This document shows, one piece after another, positions 39,778 to 46,373 of a stretch of 46,373 nucleotides of DNA. The stretch comes from Rhodocyclaceae bacterium (GTDB taxonomy: Bacteria; Pseudomonadota; Gammaproteobacteria; Burkholderiales; Rhodocyclaceae). The stretch covers positions 1 to 46,373 of the forward strand of contig JAUXOM010000093.1 of assembly GCA_030682175.1 (NCBI GenBank). The letters run 5' to 3'. The translations under genes were made by a program, and so were the position numbers. Position 1 is the first letter of the stretch; each line of letters starts with the position of its first letter. Under the pieces are notes generated by a model. It was not told where the DNA came from, did not search any database, and saw nothing but the letters and a program-made list of their open reading frames with translations.

Positions 39778-41037
39778 TCAGGCTGCAGGCGGATGCGCCG
39801 GCAAGGCAATGCTGTTGTCCTTGCTGTAGCGATAGTCGTTGAAGATGTGCTCGGCGGTCAGCAGCGCGTAGCTGTCGTCATGCAGCCGCACGGTGGTGTC
39901 CTTGAGGCGATAGGTGTAATGGCCGCAGGTCCATAGGTCGAAATTGCGCATTTGCGTGCACAGGCAGGTCTTGTCCCAGACCTTGACCTTCTTGGCGCCG
40001 GGATGGGCGGCAACTTCGCGGTTATAGGCCTGAATGTACTGGCAGTTGCCATTGGCATCAAGAATGTAGCCGTAAGCCTCGCAGTTGGGGCGAATGCCGT
40101 CGCCGATCGCCGGACTGTTCTTCAGCATGCGCATTGGATAGCCGGTCGGCGAAATGCCATTGACTTCGATGTCGTCTTCGCTGGCCTTGAAGTATTCCTG
40201 CTTGATGTCGTCGGGCAGTCCGCATTCCTTTGAAACGGTGAAACGGGTCGCCACCTGCACGGCTGCGGCGCCATGCGCAAGGAAGTCGACGGCGTCACTG
40301 CCGGTGAAGATCCCCCCTGCCGGAATCAACGGGATATCGAGTTGTTCGGCGGCCATCCAGGCGCGGATTTCGGCGACGATGGTGTGCAGATCGTATTGCG
40401 ACCAATCCATGCCAAACCCCAGATGGCCACCCGCCAGCGGGCCTTCGACAACCACGTAGTCGGGCAGGCGCCGGGTACGGGCGCTCTTTTTCAGGAACAG
40501 TTGCAGCGCACGTAATGACGACACGATGATGCCGAGCTTGGCATCGTGGAAGCGCGGATGATCCTCCATCATGGCAAACGAACCCAAGTGCAGGCCGGCC
40601 GCCAGCGTAATGCCGTCGATGCCGGCATCCAGCGCCGAGCGCAAGCGCACCCGCAAGGTCTCGCGCGGCGCATTCATCGTCAGCTTTTCCATGCAGTTGA
40701 TGAGGATCAGCCCGCTGCCGCGCTTGGCCGCCATAGTGCTGCCAACATGCATCTGCGTTGCTTCGGCCAAGCGCGCGAGGTCGAACTGCACGTCCGACTT
40801 GTCGTCGTTGGCAACGTTGTATTTATATTGTTTGAGCTTGTCCTTGACGAAGCGGGTCTTGAAGCGCCGGTCAGCCACGGTCGGCACCATTGCGTCGGAA
40901 ATATGCCCGACGCCGCCCAGCCGCGCCGCCTCAAGCGCCAGCTCGGCAGTCGAGATATCGACGCCCATACCGCCGATGACGATCGGCACCAGCTCATGCC
41001 TGCCCAGTTGCAGGCGAAAATCATCCAAACGTTCCAT
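39778..41037 (-). CDS. nitronate monooxygenase family flavoprotein
   Basis: A 419-residue TIM-barrel FMN enzyme of the nitronate monooxygenase (2-nitropropane dioxygenase) family. Typical parts are LVPIVIGGMGVDIST at the N-terminus, the GPLAGGHLG phosphate-binding loop and PLIPAGGIFTGSDAVDFLAHGAAAVQVATRF. The C-terminal 90 residues (from about 330) carry a cysteine-rich stretch (NCEAYGY, CQYIQ, CLCTQM, WTCGHYTYRLK) not found in short members; it resembles the long subgroup often annotated as oxidoreductases of unknown substrate. The gene is probably monocistronic, about 150 bases after phaC on the same strand. Substrate unknown. Confidence 0.88.
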   Translation of the reverse strand: MERLDDFRLQLGRHELVPIVIGGMGVDISTAELALEAARLGGVGHISDAMVPTVADRRFKTRFVKDKLKQYKYNVANDDKSDVQFDLARLAEATQMHVGSTMAAKRGSGLILINCMEKLTMNAPRETLRVRLRSALDAGIDGITLAAGLHLGSFAMMEDHPRFHDAKLGIIVSSLRALQLFLKKSARTRRLPDYVVVEGPLAGGHLGFGMDWSQYDLHTIVAEIRAWMAAEQLDIPLIPAGGIFTGSDAVDFLAHGAAAVQVATRFTVSKECGLPDDIKQEYFKASEDDIEVNGISPTGYPMRMLKNSPAIGDGIRPNCEAYGYILDANGNCQYIQAYNREVAAHPGAKKVKVWDKTCLCTQMRNFDLWTCGHYTYRLKDTTVRLHDDSYALLTAEHIFNDYRYSKDNSIALPAHPPAA

Positions 41038-41126
41038 TGTCGCTTTCCATGCCCCCGCCCGACAGCTTGTCCGTCAGGCTGAAGCCTAAGTTATAGGCTC
41101 CAATGATAGCCGAAGCCGCCCGCGCC

Positions 41127-41160
41127 GTCCCGCCAGCGCCGACTTTTGCGCTGGCGGGAC
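41127..41160. repeat. hairpin with copy of the 20-bp motif after phaC
   Basis: GTCCCGCCAGCGC (41127-41139) and its exact complement (41148-41160) form a perfect 13-bp stem on an eight-base loop. The minus strand across the left arm reads AAAGTCGGCGCTGGCGGGAC, an exact consensus copy (41127-41146). The hairpin could act as a terminator for phaC. Confidence 0.8.
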
Positions 41161-41170
41161 GCCCAACATT

Positions 41171-41188
41171 CCGCCAGCGCCGACTTTC
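41171..41188 (-). repeat. second copy of the 20-bp motif, abutting phaC stop
   Basis: AAAGTCGGCGCTGGCGG begins directly after the phaC stop codon; the last bases diverge from the GGGAC ending. Its core can also pair with the complementary arm at 41148-41160. Confidence 0.75.
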
Positions 41189-42921
41189 TAACTTTCCAGA
41201 ACGTAGGTGCCCGGAGCATCCACACCGGCCGGATAGGTCTGGTTGGACAGGGCTTGCGGCTTGCCCAGCGCACCCGACTTTGGCTTGAGCCAGCGCATCC
41301 AGTCTTCCCACCAGCTGCCGGGATGATGCTCGGCGCGCTGGCGCCAGTCCTCGGCATTATCGTGCCGCTCGGTGTCGCCGACCCAGTATTCGCGCTTGGG
41401 CGGATGCACCACCGGATTGACGATGCCGAAAATATGACCGGAACTGGACAGCACGTAGCGTTTCGGCCCGGAAACCAGATTATTCACGAGGAAGGTCTGC
41501 TTCCACGGCGCGATGTGATCATCTGCCGCCGCGACGGCATAGACGGGCTGCACGATGCGGGCAAGATCGATCGGCTGGCCGGCAATCTCCAGGGCGTCCT
41601 TCTTGACCAGCTTGTTGTCAAGATAGAAGTTGCGCAGGTACCAGGTGTGCATTTTGGCCGGCATGCGCGTGGTATCCATGTTCCAGAACAGCACATCGAA
41701 GGACGGCGGCGTCTCGCCATACAGGTAGCCATGCACGACGTAATGCCAGATCAGGCTGTTCGAGCGCAGCAGGCGAAAGGCGGCGGCCATCTCCTTGCCA
41801 TCGAGGAAGCCCTTCTGTTCCATGTTGTGGGCCAGATACTTGAAACTGCCCTCATCCAGGAAGACCTCGACATCGCCCGGCTTGTGGTAATCCACCAAAG
41901 TGGTGAGAAAGCTTGCGCTCGCCACTGGCACGTCCCTGGCAGTGTAGTGACGGTTCGCCCAGGCCAGCCAGGCGGCCAGGGCCGCCCCGCCGATGCAGTA
42001 GCCTGCCACATGCACCTTGGCGCATTTTGCGATGCTGCGCACCGCCGCGATGGCGGCGTCAATGCCTTCGCTCAGGTAATCGTCAAAGCCGACATCAGCC
42101 ATCGCGGCATCCGGATTCTTCCAACTGGTGATATAGACATCGAATCCCTGGTCGAGCAGGAACCTGACCAGGCTCTTTTTCGGCGTCAGGTCGAGGATGT
42201 AATACTTGTTGATCCACGGCGTGACAATCAGGAGCGGCGTGCGGTAGGTCTGCGTTGCGGTGGGAGCATAGTGGATCACCTCGAGCAGGCGATTTTGCAG
42301 AACCACCTTGCCGGGTGTCGTCGCGAGATTGACGCCGACCTTGAAATCATCCGGTCGCGTCATGCGGATGTTGCCGGCCAGCGCGTCCTCCAGGAAAGTG
42401 CGCATGCCGCGCAACAGGCTTTCACCGTTGCTCTCGACAGCTTTTCGCAGCGCCACCGGATTGCTCGGCAGGAAATTTGTCGGCGCCATCGCATTGAGCC
42501 ATTCGCGCCACCAGAACGCGGCACGGCGGCGATCCCGGCTCGACATGCCGGGCGACTGGTAGAGCATGTCCTGAATATGGTGAGTGGTCAGCAGATACCA
42601 CTGCTTGGCGACATCCCAGGTCGCCGATTCCTGCCACACCGGATCGGCAAACCGGGTATCGTCCGGATGCGGCTTTTCGACATCCTCGCTCGGCAGGCCG
42701 AGCATCCGCCGCCACGAATGCCACTGCAGCGCCAGCACGCGCGTCGATAATTCCGTGGCGGCCTCGGCAAGCTCCTGTGGGTGCGTCGCCCAGGCCAGTT
42801 GGGCATGCAACAGCGGCACCACCACGCCCAGCGGATCGAAATGCGCTTCCACCGCCTCATTGATCGCGCGAAAAGTAAGCTGCGGCGTCATTGAGGCTAT
42901 CAGATGCGTGCCCGTTGCCAT
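41188..42921 (-). CDS. phaC: class I poly(3-hydroxyalkanoate) synthase
   Basis: A 577-residue granule-bound synthase that polymerises hydroxyacyl-CoA. The lipase-like box GYCIGG carries the catalytic Cys309. Asp468 (ADDHIAPW) and His496 (SSSGHIFGIVNP) complete the triad. The N-terminal half with PLLIVTPWINKYYILDL and the C-terminal GSWWEDWMRWLKPKSG are typical of class I enzymes. The frame starts at ATG 42921; an ATG ten codons later is an alternative. No phaA, phaB, phaR or phasin gene adjoins. Two copies of the 20-bp motif follow the stop codon. Confidence 0.95.
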   Translation of the reverse strand: MATGTHLIASMTPQLTFRAINEAVEAHFDPLGVVVPLLHAQLAWATHPQELAEAATELSTRVLALQWHSWRRMLGLPSEDVEKPHPDDTRFADPVWQESATWDVAKQWYLLTTHHIQDMLYQSPGMSSRDRRRAAFWWREWLNAMAPTNFLPSNPVALRKAVESNGESLLRGMRTFLEDALAGNIRMTRPDDFKVGVNLATTPGKVVLQNRLLEVIHYAPTATQTYRTPLLIVTPWINKYYILDLTPKKSLVRFLLDQGFDVYITSWKNPDAAMADVGFDDYLSEGIDAAIAAVRSIAKCAKVHVAGYCIGGAALAAWLAWANRHYTARDVPVASASFLTTLVDYHKPGDVEVFLDEGSFKYLAHNMEQKGFLDGKEMAAAFRLLRSNSLIWHYVVHGYLYGETPPSFDVLFWNMDTTRMPAKMHTWYLRNFYLDNKLVKKDALEIAGQPIDLARIVQPVYAVAAADDHIAPWKQTFLVNNLVSGPKRYVLSSSGHIFGIVNPVVHPPKREYWVGDTERHDNAEDWRQRAEHHPGSWWEDWMRWLKPKSGALGKPQALSNQTYPAGVDAPGTYVLES

Positions 42922-43330
42922 GCTTGACTCTCCCTGTCGCGGGTATTTAGACCTGTCCGGTTCAGTAACGCATGAATTGTGCGCTTTTTCTGCTGGGGCG
43001 GGGAGCCCCCCCAGTTCAGGCTCACACTTACATTGGAGGACAAAGCCAAGAATAAACCGTTGAGAGAGATAGGGACGCGCTGATCAAGTCCGTCACACCG
43101 GCGTAGGCCGGTGTCCAGCTTGTTGATTTTCCTGGATTCCGGCTTTCGCCGGAATGACAAATCCGGGATTGATCAGCGCTTCCATAGATACTACTGGGCT
43201 GTAGTAGTCACCGCTGGCGTGCACTGTTTATTCTCTTGTCCTATGTGCGACAACACACCGACAAGGTGTTTGCGCGTAGCCAGAATCCGCTCCGGGAAAT
43301 CATGAATTGCAGTTACCTTAGAAAGAGACC
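42922..43330. promoter_or_regulatory. divergent region between phaC and tpsB
   Basis: About 410 bases without a gene. It must hold promoters for phaC (minus) and the two-partner secretion genes (plus). MITE copy 3 lies in the middle (43072-43183). No clear -35/-10 pair or known operator was found. Confidence 0.6.
43072..43183. mobile_element. MITE-like element, copy 3 (112 bp)
   Basis: The ends are GGGACGCGCTGATCAA and the complement of GGAAGCGCTGATCAA. The internal hairpins (CACCGGCGTAGGCCGGTG and ATTCCGGCTTTCGCCGGAAT) match the other copies. AGATA occurs on both sides (ending one base before the element and starting two bases after it), which may be a trace of a target duplication. Confidence 0.88.
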
Positions 43331-45004
43331 ATGACAACAAATAAACTCATTTCGTGTACTCTGCTGGCATTGAGCCAAAGCGTCTTCGCCCAGCAGCTAC
43401 CAAACGCCGGCAGTCAGATGCAGCAGATTCCGCCGGCCCCGGTCCCGCAGAAATTCGAACCCAATGTCGAGGTCGCGCCACCGGTCATCCCGCCCACCGC
43501 GCCAGCCGACAGCGTCAAAATTCTCGTCAAGAACTTGAATGTGACGGGCGCGAAGGTGTATTCCGAAGCCGATCTGATCGCCGTCGCCGGGTTCACGCCG
43601 GGAAGCGAACTGACGCTCACCGACCTGCGCCGCATGGCATCAAGGATCGGCAACCATTATCGCGGCAACGGCTACTTCGTTGCCCAGGCCTACCTGCCGG
43701 CGCAGGACGTCAAGGATGGCACCGTGACCATCGCCGTGATCGAGGGCGAATATGGCAAGATCACGCTGAACAACCAGACTAGGCTCTCCAGTGATCTGGC
43801 GAACAGCCAGCTCAGCGGCCTGAACGAGGGTGACGTGATCGAAGCCGATCCTCTCGGGAGCCGTCTGCTGTCGCTGTCTGACCTTCCCGGAGTGAATGTC
43901 AAGGCGGCGCTGGTTCCAGGGGCTTCGGTGGGCGCATCCGACCTCATCGTGAATCTCACACCGGGACCGCTCGTCTCGGGAGAAGTTGATTTTGACAACG
44001 CCGGCAACCGTTACACTGGCGAATACCGCCTGGGAGCGACAGTCAACCTCAACAACCTGGCTGGGCGTGGCGACGTTGCCTCGTTGCGCGCAATGACTGC
44101 GGGATCCGGACTGAACTATGTCCGCGGCTCGTATCAGATGCAGTTCGGCAAAGCCACGGCCGGGGTTGCTTACAGCGCCATGAGATACGAACTAGGCAAG
44201 GAGTACGCACCCCTGCAGGCCAACGGAACGGCGGAGATCGCCAGCATCTATGGCAGCTACCCCCTGATCCGCTCGCGCAACAGCAATCTCTCCGCCGGTC
44301 TCGTCTATGAAGACAAGACATTTCAGGACAAGATCGACGCGACCACTCCGCCGGGGCTAACCGACAAGAAGGCGCAGGTTTTGTCGGCCAGCCTCTACGG
44401 CAATCAGCGCGACAATTTTGGCGGCGGTGGCATAACGGGTTATGCGCTGACCTGGTCCACCGGCAACATCGATATCGAAACGCCTGCCGCGCGGGCCATC
44501 GATGCGGCGACGGCGCAAACCAACGGCCATTTCAACAAACTCGGCTTCCGGGCCTCGCGGCTGCAGCGCGTCACCGATACAGTCTCGCTTTCCGCCGCGC
44601 TCAACAGCCAGATCGCCTCGAAGAACCTCGACTCTTCCGAGAAAATGGGACTCGGCGGAATGTACGGCGTGCGCGCCTATCCGGAAGGCGAAGCCTATGC
44701 CGACGAGGGCTATGTGCTGAATCTGGAAGCCAGATATCTGCTGCCGAAGTTCTCCGTAACCACGCCCGGACAGATGCATCTGATCGGCTTCGTCGATACT
44801 GGCAGTGTCAAGACCCACAAGAACCCCTGGGCGGACGGGGACAACACCAGGACCCTGAGCGGTGCCGGTGTGGGGATCAACTGGACAGACCCCAACAATT
44901 TTGTCGCGAGGGCCTATTACGCCGTCAAGCTGGGCAACGAGAAGCCGACGTCAGCCCCCGACAAGTCGGGCCGATTCTGGATACAGCTCGTGAAATATTT
45001 CTGA
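43331..45004 (+). CDS. TpsB outer-membrane transporter of two-partner secretion
   Basis: A 557-residue ShlB/FhaC-family protein that exports the TpsA partner across the outer membrane. A signal peptide (MTTNKLISCTLLALSQSVFA) is followed by a proline-rich segment, a POTRA_2 domain (about 58-140, VKNLNVTGAKVYSEADLIAV) and a 16-strand barrel. The family VRAYPEGEAYADEGY stretch, which corresponds to the conserved loop-6 VRGY/F motif, lies at about 445-460. It ends on F. The tpsA gene starts 61 bases later. The start was chosen for the signal peptide. Confidence 0.9.
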   Translation: MTTNKLISCTLLALSQSVFAQQLPNAGSQMQQIPPAPVPQKFEPNVEVAPPVIPPTAPADSVKILVKNLNVTGAKVYSEADLIAVAGFTPGSELTLTDLRRMASRIGNHYRGNGYFVAQAYLPAQDVKDGTVTIAVIEGEYGKITLNNQTRLSSDLANSQLSGLNEGDVIEADPLGSRLLSLSDLPGVNVKAALVPGASVGASDLIVNLTPGPLVSGEVDFDNAGNRYTGEYRLGATVNLNNLAGRGDVASLRAMTAGSGLNYVRGSYQMQFGKATAGVAYSAMRYELGKEYAPLQANGTAEIASIYGSYPLIRSRNSNLSAGLVYEDKTFQDKIDATTPPGLTDKKAQVLSASLYGNQRDNFGGGGITGYALTWSTGNIDIETPAARAIDAATAQTNGHFNKLGFRASRLQRVTDTVSLSAALNSQIASKNLDSSEKMGLGGMYGVRAYPEGEAYADEGYVLNLEARYLLPKFSVTTPGQMHLIGFVDTGSVKTHKNPWADGDNTRTLSGAGVGINWTDPNNFVARAYYAVKLGNEKPTSAPDKSGRFWIQLVKYF

Positions 45005-45065
45005 GCAAGGCAAGCATAAACAAAAGCTTGCTCACCAATATTTAACGAAGAATGGAACAAATAAA

Positions 45066-46286
45066 ATGAACTCTATCTACCGATCGATCTGGAACGACAA
45101 GACCGGCACCTTTGTCGCCGTTTCCGAAAACGCCACAAGCGCCGGCAAGAAATCGTCGCCCGGCGCAACGGCGGTGGTGGGCGCGGTGGCGGGGAATACG
45201 CGCTTCGCCCTGAAAGCCCTGGCCGTTTCCCTGATGATGGCGTTTGGCGCGAATGTCTTCGCCTTGCCCGTGGATGGCGTCGTTACCGCAGGGGGCGCCA
45301 GCTTCAGCAGTACCGCGAACAGCACCACCATCACCCAGTCGAGCCAGAATGTGGCAATCAACTGGCAAAGCTTCAGCATCGGCGCAGGAGAAGCGGTTCA
45401 GTTCATCCAGCCCAACAGCAGTTCGGTCGCACTCAACCGTGTGCTGGGGGCGGATCCCTCGAACATCTTCGGCAGCCTGTCGGCCAACGGCAAGGTGTTC
45501 CTCGTCAATCCCAACGGCATCCTGTTCGGTCACGGTTCGCAGGTCAACGTCGGAGGCCTGGTCGCTTCCACCCTGAACATGACCGACAGCGACTTCATGG
45601 CCGGCAACTATAACTTCTCCGGTACTGGTGGCACAGTCCTCAATCAGGGAACAATCAACGCCGACGGTGGCTATGTCGCTCTGCTCGGCGCCAACGTCGG
45701 CAACGACGGCACCATCGTGGCCAGGCTCGGCACGGTGACACTCGCCGCGGGCAATGCCATCACTCTCGACGTCGCCGGTGACGGCCTGCTCAATGTCACG
45801 GTGAACCAGGGCGCGGTGAATGCACTGATACAGAACGGCGGCCTGATCCAGGCCGATGGCGGGCGGGTGCTGCTGACCGCGCAGGCTGCGGGAGATCTGC
45901 TGCAGACCGTGGTGAACAACACTGGCGTGATCCAGGCGCAGACCATCGAGAACCGCAACGGCACGATCATGCTGATGGGCGACATGCAAAGCGGCACGGT
46001 GAACGTCGGCGGCACGCTCGATGCCAGCGCCCCTAACGGCGGCAATGGCGGCTTCATCGAAACCTCGGCGGCGTTTGTGAAGATCGCGAATGACGTCAAA
46101 GTCACCACCGCCGCACCTTTGGGCCTGACAGGCACCTGGCTGATCGATCCGCTGGATTTCTACATTTCCGCCTCCGGTGGCAACATCTCCGGCGCAACAC
46201 TCTCCGCTCAACTGGTAACTAACAACGTCACCATTAGTCTGAAGTTCCGCTCTGCCGTAGTCACGATGAACACGCCAACTGCCTGA
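45066..46286 (+). pseudogene. TpsA filamentous-haemagglutinin-like exoprotein, truncated by terminal repeat
   Basis: The first 391 codons encode a TpsA protein: an extended signal peptide region (MNSIYRSIWNDKTGTFVAVSE, tryptophan and aromatic residues in the usual places), a cleavage site after about residue 66 (NVFA), the FHA secretion domain (about 67-190) with NPNGILFGHGS at 148-158, and the start of a repetitive beta-helix (WLIDPLDFYIS). From 46239 the sequence is the right terminal repeat, which adds 15 unrelated residues and a stop codon at 46284. Such proteins normally run to over 1,000 residues. Either an element has inserted here or the assembly ends in a repeat, and the full gene continues elsewhere. 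Confidence 0.9.
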
Positions 46287-46373
46287 TATTGATGGGGAAT
46301 TGGAGAGTTATTCGGCTTGTTCTTGATTGATTATGTAGTCACTAAATAGATTGACTTATGCCGGTCAATAGCC
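46239..46373. repeat. right copy of 135-bp terminal inverted repeat
   Basis: This is the exact reverse complement of bases 2-136. It begins at a codon boundary within the tpsA reading frame. See the entry for the left copy. Confidence 0.95.

Overview
The window is a GC-rich (about 60 %) chromosomal segment of a betaproteobacterium, most likely from the Rhodocyclales. The evidence is gene content and synteny: a Calvin-cycle/glycolysis operon, ftsK-lolA divergent from trxB, nadE-glnB, a copper ATPase-rhodanese-TauE/SafE-hemN-fnr block, narXL, Crp/Fnr regulators of the Dnr type, and a class I PHA synthase. This points to a facultative anaerobe that probably respires nitrate, stores polyhydroxyalkanoate and may fix CO2. 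No RuBisCO, nitrate reductase or terminal oxidase genes are present here, so these abilities are inferred. I see no tRNA, rRNA, CRISPR array or intact mobile element.

Layout. 138-4225 (minus): a sensory operon of a periplasmic substrate-binding protein, a membrane diguanylate cyclase and a TonB-dependent receptor. 4226-8079: sixA, a DUF2189 membrane protein and a formamidase-type amidohydrolase, with a transposase remnant and two MITE-like elements between them. 8080-17022 (minus): fbp-prk-tkt-gap-pgk-pyk-fba, the regenerative half of the Calvin cycle plus lower glycolysis. 17023-24432: a DsrE-like exported protein, ftsK-lolA, and trxB-smr-trhP. 24536-31682 (minus): nadE-glnB, then copZ-copA-rhodanese-TauE/SafE-hemN, a metal and anaerobic-haem set of the kind found with cbb3 oxidase. 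31834-39627: anaerobic and nitrogen-oxide control, with fnr, narXL, two paralogous Crp/Fnr regulators around a SirB2 gene, and a hemerythrin-DUF2249-polytopic membrane operon behind a perfect FNR box. 39778-42921: a nitronate monooxygenase and phaC. 43331-46286: a two-partner secretion pair whose secreted partner is cut off.

Repeats are the most unusual content. (1) The two ends of the window are a perfect 135-bp inverted repeat, which truncates the filamentous-haemagglutinin-like gene on the right and starts one base after the TonB receptor stop codon on the left. (2) An 81-bp palindromic element sits in frame inside nadE, adding 27 codons. A second 81-bp copy in the opposite orientation ends seven bases before the nadE start codon. 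(3) These two and two shorter copies elsewhere share a constant 15-nt loop on stems that differ in sequence yet pair perfectly. (4) A 20-bp motif, AAAGTCGGCGCTGGCGGGAC, recurs in sense orientation just after the stop codons of several minus-strand genes. (5) Three MITE-like elements of 112-114 bp are present, one of them interrupting an IS1182-like transposase remnant.

Start sites were chosen from family alignments recalled from memory and from visible ribosome-binding sites. No database search was possible.
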